DNA of 34,060 nt from Planctomycetaceae bacterium UBA6172 (GCA_002422955.1 DITY01000197.1:9435-43494), one strand, 5' to 3'. Shown: positions 1-8,662, counted from the first letter of the stretch. Made by a program: numbers and translations. The notes: a model not told the origin generated them from the sequence alone.

Positions 1-2079
1 TTCCTGAAACTCGCTCATGTTGATCGTGATCAGGTTCTGCTCACCCCCGTACAAACATTCGGCGAGCGCGAGCGCCGTTTCAGTTTTACCCACGCCCGAA
101 GTCCCGGCCAACATGAACACGCCGATCGGCTTCCGCGGGTCATCCATGCCGGCGCGGGAAGTTTGAATCCGCTTGGCGATCGTATCGAGCGCGTATCGCT
201 GACCGATGATCCGTTTTTCGAGCGTATCCGCCAAATGCAGGACCGTTTCCAATTCGTTCTTGACCATCCGGCCCACCGGGATGCCGGTCCAATCTTGGAC
301 GACGCTGCCGATCGCTTGACGATCGACCGTCGGCAGGATCAGCGGGCGCTCACCCTGCAATTCGGACAACTGCTGCTGTAGGTCCAACAACCGCTCGCGA
401 AGCAGGTCTGGGTCCTCCGGTTCGGCCTCCGGTATGGCGGCTTTCGCGGACGTCGTCGCCGGGGTGCTCGTGGGGCTCTGCGAGTCGAAGGTCTCGTCGG
501 CGGAGGGCGGCGCATCGGCCGAACCGGTCAACGCTCGCAGCCGTGCCCGCAGCTCGAGAATTTGATCGACGAGATGCTTTTCCGCTTGCCACCGCTGGTC
601 CAACTCGGTCAGCCGCGACCGCTCGGCCTGCAGCGCGGCCAGATTCTTGATTTGACGTTCCTCGGTCTTGACCCCAACCGCCGTCTCTCGGCCGATGATC
701 TGTTGCTCCGTCTCTAAGCTGGCAATCTTCTTGCGACAATCATCGACCTCGGCGGGCACGGCATGCTGGCTGATCGCGACCCGCGCGCACGACGTATCGA
801 GCAGGCTGACCGCTTTGTCAGGCAATTGACGTGCGGGGATGTAACGATGCGACAACTGCACCGCGGCTTCGATCGCTTCGTCGAGCACTTGGACACGGTG
901 ATGGGCCTCGAGTGTCGACGCCAAGCCCCGGATCATCAGGATCGCTTTTTCCTCGGATGGCTCACTGACCTGCACGACCTGAAACCGCCGGGTCAGAGCG
1001 GGGTCTTTCTCAATGTGCTTCTTGTATTCGGCCCAAGTCGTCGCCGCGACGGTCCGCAATTCGCCCCGCGCCAGGGCGGGTTTCAGCAGGTTGGCGGCAT
1101 CCCCGGTCCCGGCCGCCCCACCCGCGCCGATCAGCGTGTGCGCTTCATCGATGAACAGGATGATCGGCTTTTCCGAAGCTTGAACTTCCTCGATCACCTG
1201 TCGCAACCGATTCTCGAACTCCCCCTTCATGCTCGCCCCGGCCTGGAGCAAGCCGACGTCGAGGGTCAGCAGCCGCACGTCCTTCAGTTGCGGTGGGACG
1301 TCGCCTTGCACGATCCGCTGCGCGAACCCTTCGACGACTGCCGTCTTGCCGACGCCCGCCTCGCCGGTCAGGATCGGGTTGTTCTGCCGCCGTCGCATCA
1401 AGATATCGACAACTTGGCGAATCTCCTCGTCCCGCCCGACGATCGGGTCCACCTTGCCCTGGCGTGCCCGCTCGGTCATGTCGACGGTGAAGCGAGCCAA
1501 CGCCTCTTGCTTGCCCATCTGGGCTTGCGGCATCGCGCCGCTGGCCTCGCCCGGTGCCGCCCCACCCGCGACCGCGCTGCCATCGGTGGCCGACATCTGC
1601 TCCTCCGGCGAGCGGGCGACGATCTTGCCAAAGCGATCGGTCAGTTGGTCGACGTTGATCTTCTTGAACTCGGTCGAGATCCCCTGCAGGACACTCGTCA
1701 ACGTCCGGGTTTTGAGCATCCCGATCAGAAGAAAGCCGGTGCGAACTTGCGACTGATTGAACATCAGCGTGCCGTAAACCCATCCCCGCTCGACGGCATC
1801 CTCGATGTGCTCCGACAGGTCCGTGATCGCCGAAGCGCCGCGCGGCAACCGATCGAGGGCCTGGACCAGATCCGAGGCGACACGCGATGGTTCCAGCTCG
1901 AAGTGCTTGATGATCTCATGCCAATCCGACCCTGGCTGCTGCAAAATCTGGTGCAGCCAATGCACCAGTTCGACATACGGGTTACCGCGTAACTTGCAGA
2001 ACGTGGTTGCCCCCTCAATCGCCTTGTAGGCCAGGGGATTGAGTTTGCCGAAGAGGGCGGCGCGGCTGATGTCACTCAC
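1..2079 (-). CDS. clpV: T6SS sheath-recycling AAA+ ATPase ClpV/TssH (partial, C-terminus off the left edge)
   Basis: This is a Hsp100/ClpB-type ATPase that unfolds contracted TssB-TssC sheath in the cytoplasm so that its subunits can be reused. About 693 codons are present, read leftward from a GTG at 2079; an in-frame stop lies a little upstream and no in-frame ATG intervenes. The N-terminal Clp_N-like domain is followed by the first ATPase domain, with Walker A GEAGVGKT at about residues 239-246 and Walker B FIDEAH with D311 and E312. A middle region holds a coiled coil, and the second Walker A, GTSGVGKT, is at about 659-666. Walker B2, the sensor residues and the C-terminus lie outside the window. 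The linker before the second ATPase domain carries an unusual Ser/Thr/Pro/Ala-rich insertion at about residues 516-558. The gene follows tssG by 100 bp. Its neighbours make ClpV far more likely than housekeeping ClpB. Confidence 0.95.
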   Translation of the reverse strand, partial: MSDISRAALFGKLNPLAYKAIEGATTFCKLRGNPYVELVHWLHQILQQPGSDWHEIIKHFELEPSRVASDLVQALDRLPRGASAITDLSEHIEDAVERGWVYGTLMFNQSQVRTGFLLIGMLKTRTLTSVLQGISTEFKKINVDQLTDRFGKIVARSPEEQMSATDGSAVAGGAAPGEASGAMPQAQMGKQEALARFTVDMTERARQGKVDPIVGRDEEIRQVVDILMRRRQNNPILTGEAGVGKTAVVEGFAQRIVQGDVPPQLKDVRLLTLDVGLLQAGASMKGEFENRLRQVIEEVQASEKPIILFIDEAHTLIGAGGAAGTGDAANLLKPALARGELRTVAATTWAEYKKHIEKDPALTRRFQVVQVSEPSEEKAILMIRGLASTLEAHHRVQVLDEAIEAAVQLSHRYIPARQLPDKAVSLLDTSCARVAISQHAVPAEVDDCRKKIASLETEQQIIGRETAVGVKTEERQIKNLAALQAERSRLTELDQRWQAEKHLVDQILELRARLRALTGSADAPPSADETFDSQSPTSTPATTSAKAAIPEAEPEDPDLLRERLLDLQQQLSELQGERPLILPTVDRQAIGSVVQDWTGIPVGRMVKNELETVLHLADTLEKRIIGQRYALDTIAKRIQTSRAGMDDPRKPIGVFMLAGTSGVGKTETALALAECLYGGEQNLITINMSEFQE

Positions 2080-2179
2080 AAGGATCTGGGGGTTGGGAGG
2101 AGCAGGTGCGAAGAACAGTGGGGGAGCGACGGGGCGACGGCGAAAGAGGGCGGTGCGATCCGGCGGTCATTCGAACAAC

Positions 2180-3202
2180 TCAATATGCCGGCGTAAAGAC
2201 AGCGGCATCGGAATCGACTTCCGGCGCACGGCTGACCAGAAAGGAGGTCCAACCGAGGTGGCCCTGCTGACCCAGCCGCACCTGCGGGATCGACTCGCGG
2301 TGCAACTTGAGGCGGATATCCCACAACCACTCATCACCGAGGTAATTGCGGATCAGAGAGATCAATCGTTGCAGGCTCTCGCGACCGGGAAGCAGGCGAC
2401 AGAATTGCTCGAAATCGAGCGGGCCGAACACGACCCGAAACTTCGACTGAGTATCCCACACGCGGCTCCCACAGATCGCCGATTCGCCCAAGGTTGCGGA
2501 GGCGTTGGAGTCACCCAAGCGAGTCAGGCAATCGACGGGCAAACGCATCCAATGCCCCACGAATTCTTCGATCTCGCAAGGCATTTGGAAGAACGCGTGC
2601 AGCATCTCCCGCAACCCCTCCGCATTCCGCGACTGGCCGTTGAAGCGAGCGACAAAGTGCAGCCTCGCGTGATCGGGCAACGCGTCACGATTCTCAAACG
2701 CCTCCGAAATGCTCCCCGCCAAGGCCCCGACATAGACCGAAAAGCGATCGGTCTCCGGCCGATCCAACTGGACGGTCGGCTGCCCGAAAGCCCAAGCCCG
2801 ATAGAACAGCGATATCGCGCGATGGTGAAAGACATCCATGAACTCCGCGATCGTGTTGTCGCGGCTGCGGCGCATGCGATCGCGAGTGAATTCGGTCAGG
2901 TGCAACGGCAGCGGCCCGTTGGGACCGAAGACGCCCAGGAACCGGGTGCGGAGCCGCCACCGCGCCCGATCGACGGTCAGTTCGCAGGAATGCATGTTGG
3001 CGGGGGCGAAATCGAGCCCCGGTTGCTGGCCCAGCCGCAACGGTTCGTCACTGGCCCGCACCGCCAGCCCGGTAGGCGGACGGTCCGCATGCAAGCAATC
3101 GAGGCGGCGAAGCGTCAGCAAGAAGCCGAAGCGATAGGGCCGCTCGCGAATCCGCTCGTACAGCTCTACAGCAGCGCTCGGCTGCCGATGATCGCTGGCC
3201 AT
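2180..3202 (-). CDS. tssG: T6SS baseplate protein TssG (ImpH/VasB family)
   Basis: TssG is a cytoplasmic baseplate wedge subunit that pairs with TssF and TssE under the VgrG hub. The 340-aa length is normal for the family. The N-terminus has the typical helix (YERIRERPYRFGFLLTLRRL) followed by a stretch equivalent to the family's conserved region around residues 45-60 (AVRASDEPLRLGQQPGLDF). The middle contains the expected FRDRxxxxxYRAW-like block, here HHRAISLFYRAWAFGQPTVQ. The ATG at 3202 overlaps the end of tssF by 37 bp, which suggests translational coupling. ClpV starts 100 bp downstream. No unusual truncation is seen. Confidence 0.93.
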   Translation of the reverse strand: MASDHRQPSAAVELYERIRERPYRFGFLLTLRRLDCLHADRPPTGLAVRASDEPLRLGQQPGLDFAPANMHSCELTVDRARWRLRTRFLGVFGPNGPLPLHLTEFTRDRMRRSRDNTIAEFMDVFHHRAISLFYRAWAFGQPTVQLDRPETDRFSVYVGALAGSISEAFENRDALPDHARLHFVARFNGQSRNAEGLREMLHAFFQMPCEIEEFVGHWMRLPVDCLTRLGDSNASATLGESAICGSRVWDTQSKFRVVFGPLDFEQFCRLLPGRESLQRLISLIRNYLGDEWLWDIRLKLHRESIPQVRLGQQGHLGWTSFLVSRAPEVDSDAAVFTPAY

Positions 3203-5046
3203 CGTTTGATTTCTCCGCGGTTGGAACCGTACAGGACCGTCTCGGCGAACGAATTGATCGAAACGTATTTCGCAAAGAACTCTTTCAGCACACTCGCCAA
3301 CAAGTAGGGGCTGCTGCCGTCGAAGGCGGATTCGTCCATGGTCACGCCGATTTCCAGCCCCCTGCCGAACGTGATCGGCCCCGCCCCCGGAACCCGCCGC
3401 ACCACGCGGCGGGAACGGAGCGAACGAAGTCCCTCGACTTGCCGCCGCATCACGACGTCGTTCTCGGCGAGGAACAACGTCAACAGATCCCGCATCGCCA
3501 TCGCCCCACGCTCATCCGGCAGGTCGGTCAAGGAGAGATAATTCAACGTCAGACTGCCGATCAGCCGCCACAACAGACTGCCGGGCTGACTGGCACGAGA
3601 AGGCAGCGGCGCGGACGGCCCCGCGAGACAGCGAATGCTCTCCACCGGCGCTCCGACGCCGAGCGTGAAATCGGTATCCCCCAACCCCAGCGGCATCTGC
3701 AGCGGCAGGTCCCGATTCGTACACAGGGCTTCGATCCGCAGCTGACGCAGGTCTCCCCGATAGGGCGCTTGCTGCGCGTCCACGATCGACAAAAAGACGT
3801 CATCCCCCAGATAGCTCGACCGTGGGCCGAAGCGTTTCTCGCGTTCGGACAACCGCCGACTGTGACGAGTCGAGGTGAAATAGGCCGCCGCCCCCCCTTG
3901 GTCGTGCGTGACATCGAAGGTGGCGTAAAAGGGATAAAAGTGCTGGCCTTCCCGGTCTTCGGACCCGTAACCCGTGACCCGCGAAATCGAAAAGACTTCC
4001 AGATCCAGCGGCCGAGTGCGGTCGGGGACGACGTGATATTCGTAATCCTGCTCATTGAGATGGATGCGGTCCGTCACCTTGGGAAACAGGTTGACCGCGG
4101 GGGTGCAGTGGAGCGCAAAGTTGGACTTGCTGACACGGCCGTCCAACCCATCGGCCGCCTTATCGAGCGCGAAAATCATCTCGAACCGGTCGCCTTCCGC
4201 CTTGGCAAATGCCTCGCGCAGCCCCCGGATACGAACGAACATGAAGCGCTGCTGGAAGGTGAAGTACTCCTGAATCAGGCGATAACCTTGAAACGAGTTC
4301 GAGACCGGAGGCAACAGCGATTCCGCGTTGGAAAATCCGACCGTCCCGATGTTCTCGGCCGGCAGGACGCTCTGCCACGCGGGCGTGGCGCCCGGCGGAC
4401 GGATCACGACCGCGCGCGTATTGGCCAGGATTTGCTCATAGAGCATCATCGGGAGCTGCTCAGCCCCGCAAAGCCAAATCGGCAGCTCATCGATCGCCAA
4501 GCGACGCAGCGGGATCCCCCCCGTGCTGAAGGTCAGCCGGATCGTCGCTTTGACGTCGCGGACCCGGGCTGGCAGATCGACTGACGCCGCCGAACGACTG
4601 AAGTAACTGCCATCCAGCAGCTGCAGCGGCCACAGGGTCAAGTCGTGAGCCGTGCGGTATTCGCAAGCCGTTTGGTCGCCGCGTCCCATCTGGCCGCGAA
4701 GGCTGGTCTGCCGAGGGATCACGTGCCCTTCCACCAAAGACGCTTGCCGCATGTCCGGCCGCAACTGCACCACCGCCATCGAAGGGATCGGGGCGAGGTA
4801 GTTCGGATAAACGACGTCGAGCAGATGCTGCGTTAACTCCGCGTGCTCGGCGTCCAACTTCAATCGCACGCGCGAGGTCAGGAACGCAAAGCCCTCAAGC
4901 AGCCGCTCGACATACGGATCGACGCACTCGAACTCGTCCAGCGACAACCGTCCAGCGACTTTGGGGTATTGCCGCGCGAACTCGGCCCCCAGCTCCCGGA
5001 GGTGCTGAAGTTCCCGGTTGTAGTATTGAAGCATCCGTGGATCCAT
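3166..5046 (-). CDS. tssF: T6SS baseplate protein TssF (ImpG/VasA family)
   Basis: TssF is the largest baseplate wedge protein and acts in the cytoplasm with TssG, TssE and TssK. The 626-aa length matches the family (about 580-630). The N-terminus has the diagnostic opening LQYYNRELQHLRELGAEFA followed by the acidic DPYVERLLEGFAFL block. The C-terminal part contains the conserved RGLEIGVTMDE and PYLLASVLKEFFAKYVSINSF stretches, followed by a terminal strand. The start chosen is the ATG at 5046, only 3 bp after the tssE stop; a second Met five codons in (MLQYY) is the alternative. The end overlaps tssG by 37 bp. The arrangement tssE-tssF-tssG is the usual baseplate operon order. Confidence 0.96.
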   Translation of the reverse strand: MDPRMLQYYNRELQHLRELGAEFARQYPKVAGRLSLDEFECVDPYVERLLEGFAFLTSRVRLKLDAEHAELTQHLLDVVYPNYLAPIPSMAVVQLRPDMRQASLVEGHVIPRQTSLRGQMGRGDQTACEYRTAHDLTLWPLQLLDGSYFSRSAASVDLPARVRDVKATIRLTFSTGGIPLRRLAIDELPIWLCGAEQLPMMLYEQILANTRAVVIRPPGATPAWQSVLPAENIGTVGFSNAESLLPPVSNSFQGYRLIQEYFTFQQRFMFVRIRGLREAFAKAEGDRFEMIFALDKAADGLDGRVSKSNFALHCTPAVNLFPKVTDRIHLNEQDYEYHVVPDRTRPLDLEVFSISRVTGYGSEDREGQHFYPFYATFDVTHDQGGAAAYFTSTRHSRRLSEREKRFGPRSSYLGDDVFLSIVDAQQAPYRGDLRQLRIEALCTNRDLPLQMPLGLGDTDFTLGVGAPVESIRCLAGPSAPLPSRASQPGSLLWRLIGSLTLNYLSLTDLPDERGAMAMRDLLTLFLAENDVVMRRQVEGLRSLRSRRVVRRVPGAGPITFGRGLEIGVTMDESAFDGSSPYLLASVLKEFFAKYVSINSFAETVLYGSNRGEIKRWPAIIGSRALL

Positions 5047-5049
5047 CCA

Positions 5050-5547
5050 TCACTCCTCGTACACGCCGATCGTCCCGGAATCCATGTCGACTTCGGTCCG
5101 CAAGAACAAACTCAAGGGCAGCGGCTGGGCCCACAGCTGACCCTGAATCTCGAACTCCAGCCGATTGCCGGCGTGATCTTCGTCGCGATAAGCGGCCCGT
5201 ACCACGAGCGAATCGGGCAAGATCCGCGGTTCGAACAGCAAAATCGCTTGTCGAAATTGTTCCTTGAGCTGATTCAAGGGGACCGAAGAGCTGACCTTGC
5301 CCGACAACGGTGGCCGCCCGTAATTGAGCACGGAAGTCGCGACAAAGGGGTAGTCAGTCAAGTCGGTCGAATTGGCGAGGAACTCGGTGTTGAGCAGCCA
5401 TTCCAAATCCCGAAGGACGGAATCTTTCAGCTTCTTGACGGACAACACCCGCTGCTCACGCGATTCCCGCGGATTGCCCGGCTCGTCATCGGTCAGGCGA
5501 TCAAGCAACGAGGGCTGCAGCCGCTCACGATTGGTCAACTCAGCCAT
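5050..5547 (-). CDS. tssE: T6SS baseplate protein TssE (gp25-like)
   Basis: TssE is the T4 gp25 homologue that nucleates sheath assembly on the baseplate. I read it as 165 aa from the ATG at 5547, because the family-like sequence begins there (MAELTNRERLQPSLLDRLTD). The frame remains open further upstream but that part lies inside impE. The conserved helix with RDLEWLLNT, the YPFVATSVLNYGRPPLSG block, and the C-terminal LRAxYRDED-like and LEFEIQGQLWAQPLPL strands match the family. The start overlaps the impE stop by 8 bp and the tssF ATG follows after 3 bp, so all three are probably co-translated. Confidence 0.94.
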   Translation of the reverse strand: MAELTNRERLQPSLLDRLTDDEPGNPRESREQRVLSVKKLKDSVLRDLEWLLNTEFLANSTDLTDYPFVATSVLNYGRPPLSGKVSSSVPLNQLKEQFRQAILLFEPRILPDSLVVRAAYRDEDHAGNRLEFEIQGQLWAQPLPLSLFLRTEVDMDSGTIGVYEE

Positions 5548-6403
5548 GGGGCGCGGATTCCCCATCGGCTGGCGCCGACAAATCCCAGTCGATCTGCCGA
5601 ATGTCCAGCAGTGAATACTCGCCCGAATCGGTGGCGAGCAATCGCTGACCCAACCCGGTCTCAAACCCGTGGTCATCGGCCACCCAACTCGTCAACCGGG
5701 CCAACCGGATCGCGTCATCCGCCGTACTCTCGGACCCCGGGTAGCGTGTCGGAATGAAACCCAGTTGCTGCCCCCCGGACACCCAGGTGAACTGCGCCGG
5801 CAGCCACACCAAGTCGCGCAGATCGGTCGGTGGGTCGATATGCAGCGAGCGGATGTGGCCGACCGGAACCCAGTAATAGCGGCCATCGACCATCGCCTCG
5901 ATCATCGGCCCCAGCCGTGGGTCGGCGTCGGCCAACCATTCGAAACGATCCGTCTTGAGTACCTCCTCCGCGCCGCTGCCCGATGCCCGCCAGCGTACGG
6001 AACCGCCGTGAGCGGGTGCCGCTTCGAAGGCTTGGTCGCGAGACTTCTCTGCCGCCTCAGCCTGACCCGCCGCGCGTTGGGCGAGCGACTGAATCAACAG
6101 CGCGACCCAAGTCGAGGGCTCGCCGAGCACCAGCGGCGTTCGCTTACCGGCGAACACTTCTGCCCGCAGCATCTCGCAGCGGATGACTTGCGAGTAGGCC
6201 TGGACCATCATCATCGCCGCGGGGTCGAGTTGGCCGCACAAGTTCAATTGCGTTAGCGTCCGCTCCCATTGCCCCATAACCGCCAACAGCTGGAACAAAA
6301 AGACACGCGATTCCGCATCTTGCGGCTTCGAACGCACCTGGTCCTGCAACTCGCGCAGGGCCGTCGCCAAATCGCCGCGCCGCAAGGCTTCGGTTGCCGT
6401 CAT
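5540..6403 (-). CDS. tagJ: T6SS accessory protein ImpE/TagJ
   Basis: ImpE/TagJ proteins bind TssB and are thought to help ClpV act on the contracted sheath. This copy is 287 aa. The first ~120 residues are helical and TPR-like (ALRRGDLATALRELQDQVR and following). The C-terminal half holds the characteristic ImpE block, with DPRLGPMIEAMVDGRYYWVP followed by LRDLVWLPAQFTW and the GFIPTRYPGSE motif near the end. The ATG at 6403 is preceded by a good Shine-Dalgarno (AGGGGA, about 7 nt away); an upstream extension to 6511 lacks family-like sequence. The gene lies 154 bp downstream of hcp and overlaps tssE by 8 bp. Presence of tagJ is typical of certain proteobacterial T6SS lineages, so it gives a phylogenetic hint about where this system came from. 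Confidence 0.92.
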   Translation of the reverse strand: MTATEALRRGDLATALRELQDQVRSKPQDAESRVFLFQLLAVMGQWERTLTQLNLCGQLDPAAMMMVQAYSQVIRCEMLRAEVFAGKRTPLVLGEPSTWVALLIQSLAQRAAGQAEAAEKSRDQAFEAAPAHGGSVRWRASGSGAEEVLKTDRFEWLADADPRLGPMIEAMVDGRYYWVPVGHIRSLHIDPPTDLRDLVWLPAQFTWVSGGQQLGFIPTRYPGSESTADDAIRLARLTSWVADDHGFETGLGQRLLATDSGEYSLLDIRQIDWDLSAPADGESAPHG

Positions 6404-6528
6404 GATAAATCCCCTAGGATGGCCGGGGCCAACCGCTGTTCGAGTATTGAACCATCCTGCTGCCGGAGCCCACGGCGGCGATTGTCTCGGATTCCGCATT
6501 CGTGACCTCACGCTCGTGCCCTCTCACA

Positions 6529-6573
6529 CGGGCTCACCATCCGAGCTAATGTCCGCATTACTTCGTGAGCCCG
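6529..6573 (-). terminator. Nested inverted repeat spanning the hcp stop codon (putative attenuator or mRNA-stabilising hairpin)
   Basis: A perfect 9-bp inverted repeat (CGGGCTCAC at 6529-6537, GTGAGCCCG at 6565-6573) encloses a second perfect 5-bp stem, TAATG/CATTA at 6547-6551 and 6556-6560 with a 4-nt loop. The inner stem contains the hcp TAA. No U-tract follows, so it is not a classical rho-independent terminator. It could protect the 3' end of upstream hcp mRNA or reduce read-through into impE. The structure is seen directly; its function is inferred. Confidence 0.45.
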
Positions 6574-7088
6574 CGAAGCTTAAAATCGTACTTCCATTCC
6601 TCGCTGCGTTCGTCGATCGTCCAGCCTTTGTTAGCTGCCAATTTGTAGTTGGCCCCGTCTTTGGTGCGGAGAAATTGGCAGGCGATGCTGCTGTAATTGA
6701 ACACGAGCGTTTCGGACAACTTGCCTTTCGCAATTCCGACTGACCAATTGGCCAAGCTAACCCCGGTAAATCGCATCATGAAGTAGGGATGGACCCCGAC
6801 CTGGGTCGACGCCGTTTCGACCACCTGGACTTCCAAAAAGTCGAATTGATGGCCCTTGGTGCAATTCACCATCGCCTGGGGAGTGGCACCATCGATCTCT
6901 TTGGTGATCTGCAGTTGCTGAAAACTCGGCCCGTGGCCCGCAGTGCTCTCCTCGTCAACCGAGATCCCCGGATCTTGATTCTCAATGCCGCAACTCACCG
7001 AGTTCGCGAAAAACCATCCCTTTTCGAAACCGTTCAGCCGGCAACGCGACTGGTAGGTGATGCCGGGGATGCGGACGAGGAGAAACAT
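6558..7088 (-). CDS. hcp: Hcp-family tube protein TssD (first of three, insertion-free)
   Basis: Hcp forms hexameric rings that stack into the secreted inner tube and can carry effectors in the lumen. This copy is 176 aa. It has the Hcp pattern: a first strand MFLLVRIPGI, the YEKGWF-like motif (here FEKGWFFANSVSCGI), a loop, then QLQITKEIDGATPQAM, FDFLEVQVVET and the final KYDFKLRG strand. It is most similar to the neighbouring gene at 7257-8126, sharing TPQA, the YxxFMMRF stretch, ACxFLRTKDG and the FKLRG ending. The sequence before the ATG has only a weak AAGG element. The 168 bp before it contain nothing clearly recognisable. Its stop codon lies within the nested inverted repeat at 6529-6573. 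Confidence 0.88.
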   Translation of the reverse strand: MFLLVRIPGITYQSRCRLNGFEKGWFFANSVSCGIENQDPGISVDEESTAGHGPSFQQLQITKEIDGATPQAMVNCTKGHQFDFLEVQVVETASTQVGVHPYFMMRFTGVSLANWSVGIAKGKLSETLVFNYSSIACQFLRTKDGANYKLAANKGWTIDERSEEWKYDFKLRGLTK

Positions 7089-7256
7089 GGCCTTATCAAC
7101 CGGAACTTACAAGCATGCCGCGAAACACCAACGAGCCGCCCGCCCTCCGCGTCAGCACCGTTCATCGACCTTTGTTCCCGGGCCGATCGATTGAGCGAAC
7201 GCGATCAACGAGGCCGTCCTCAACTCCACGCCCTTGGGGGCCCGCGTTCGTGATCG

Positions 7257-8126
7257 TCACGAGACGCCGCGCAGTTTGAACTGATAATCCCACTCCCGCC
7301 CCTTCACCTGTCCATCCTCTTCGACCAGTTCCCATCCTTCGGACGCGAGTTTCTCATAAGTCTTGCCATCTTTGGTGCGCAAGAACTCGCAAGCGACCTG
7401 ACGGTAGGAAAACGTGAGCGTCTCGGTCAGGTCCGCGATATCCAGACCGATATTCCAGCTTTCCAAGAACACTTCTCCGAACCGCATCATGAAAATCGGG
7501 TAGACCCCGGTACCGCTCGGGGAGGTTTCGGCAATCTGGACCTCAACCGAAGCGAATCGCTGACCCTTACAACAGGTGAACAATGCTTGTGGTGTCACGC
7601 CATCGATCACCTTGCTGATGACCAGTTTGCCGAACGTCGCGGTGACCGCCTGGCTATTGCCGCCCGAATCCGCGGCCCCCTCGGTCACGAGATGGTCGCT
7701 CGCAACTTCGGAGCCCGTCACCGAGGGCAGGCCCGGCATCGAACTGTAGATCTCTTCCAACCGCTGCCCGATCGAATAACTGAAATCCGAAAGGGTGGTC
7801 CGAAACTCATGTTCGTGAGCGTCCAGCCGCTCACGAAGCTCCTCGATTTTGTAACCGAGAGATTTCAACTCTCGGTGAATCATCTCGTTGTAGTCGTCCT
7901 GATCGGATACGGTCTGTGGACGAGGCAATTCCGAAGTCGTAACCGACCCCGCATCCGCCCCGCCACCCGACGACCCCGAAGCTTCGGAAGAAACGCTGGG
8001 TTTCATGGGGTGCGCGTAGCTGACGCCATAGTCCACCGAATCGGCAACGAACCAGTCTTTTTCATAACCGTGCAGAATGCAGCGGTCACCGGTCACGACA
8101 CCTTTGATTCGAACGAGATTGAACAT
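7257..8126 (-). CDS. Hcp-family protein with internal ~120-residue insertion containing a coiled coil
   Basis: The 289-aa product has Hcp sequence at both ends but is split by a long insertion. Residues 1-40 match the first strands (MFNLVRIKGV, YEKDWFVADSVDYGV). Residues 161-289 resume with FGKLVISKVIDGVTPQALFT and end in the WDYQFKLRG strand. The intervening residues ~41-160 are a Ser/Gly-rich linker, then a predicted amphipathic helix at about 76-129 (IHRELKSLGYKIEELRERLD and onward), then another Ser/Gly-rich linker. The insert lies exactly where the neighbouring Hcp has a short loop, corresponding to the extended inter-subunit loop of Hcp rings. The ATG at 8126 overlaps the stop of the upstream hcp in a TGATG, favouring coupled translation. 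An upstream in-frame Met at 8159 is rejected because the family start is at 8126. Confidence 0.88.
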   Translation of the reverse strand: MFNLVRIKGVVTGDRCILHGYEKDWFVADSVDYGVSYAHPMKPSVSSEASGSSGGGADAGSVTTSELPRPQTVSDQDDYNEMIHRELKSLGYKIEELRERLDAHEHEFRTTLSDFSYSIGQRLEEIYSSMPGLPSVTGSEVASDHLVTEGAADSGGNSQAVTATFGKLVISKVIDGVTPQALFTCCKGQRFASVEVQIAETSPSGTGVYPIFMMRFGEVFLESWNIGLDIADLTETLTFSYRQVACEFLRTKDGKTYEKLASEGWELVEEDGQVKGREWDYQFKLRGVS

Positions 8127-8662
8127 CACTTCGGGGTGAGCTTGGGAGCGTCCGCCCACTGGGAGTTGGTGACTTGGTTCCAGTCAGCGCTCAGGCCCGC
8201 GCCATACTCATACTCACCCTGCGCGTTGCGGGTGTACTGGAAATAGGTCATCACGATCTTGTTGTACCACAACGAAACCGACTCGGTCGGGCGGCCGTCT
8301 TCACTGCCACTGATCGACCACGTCTTCACGAAGCACGGCTCGAGCGCAAACATCAAATACGGATAAACGTTCTGCTTCCCGCTGCCGTCCTTGGTCTGAA
8401 CGAAATAGATCGAGGCGCCCGGAAGTGGCCCGCCGTTGATCGAATACTTCATCAACAGGTTCGAGGACCGGTCCGTCGACTTTTCGAAGGTGCATTCCTT
8501 GAGCATGCCAAGGCCGATCGTCAAGTCGTCCGTACCGCCCTTCGCGCTTTCCTTCTGCTCGCGTTCAACGCCGAAGCTGAAACTATCGACCGTAAACCAT
8601 TCGTTCTTGTAGCCTTCGATTTGGCAGTCACCCGGAATGCCTTCGATCTTGACCAAAATCAT
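8126..8662 (-). CDS. hcp: Hcp-family tube protein TssD (third copy, first transcribed)
   Basis: This 178-aa Hcp-like protein begins MILVKIEGIPGDCQIEGYKNEWF and contains SFSFGVER, KSTDRSSNLLMKYSINGG and a late FVKTWSISGS strand; the ending is divergent (QWADAPKLTPK). It resembles the Hcp class with the conserved (V/I)xxFSxGV and S.xLx.. pattern more than its two neighbours do, so it is a plausible main tube subunit. A strong Shine-Dalgarno (AAAGGA, 8 nt before the ATG) precedes it. It lies 96 bp after tssC and its stop overlaps the next hcp start. Which of the three copies forms the bulk tube cannot be decided from sequence. Confidence 0.9.
   Translation of the reverse strand: MILVKIEGIPGDCQIEGYKNEWFTVDSFSFGVEREQKESAKGGTDDLTIGLGMLKECTFEKSTDRSSNLLMKYSINGGPLPGASIYFVQTKDGSGKQNVYPYLMFALEPCFVKTWSISGSEDGRPTESVSLWYNKIVMTYFQYTRNAQGEYEYGAGLSADWNQVTNSQWADAPKLTPK

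Noticed and set aside
763..1992. Long plus-strand open frame (409 codons) opposite clpV
   Set aside because: It is the antisense shadow of a clear ClpV coding frame in GC-rich DNA; its translation has no recognisable domain.
3439..4584. Long plus-strand open frame (381 codons) opposite tssF
   Set aside because: Antisense shadow; Arg/Gln/Pro-rich translation and the complementary strand encodes full TssF.
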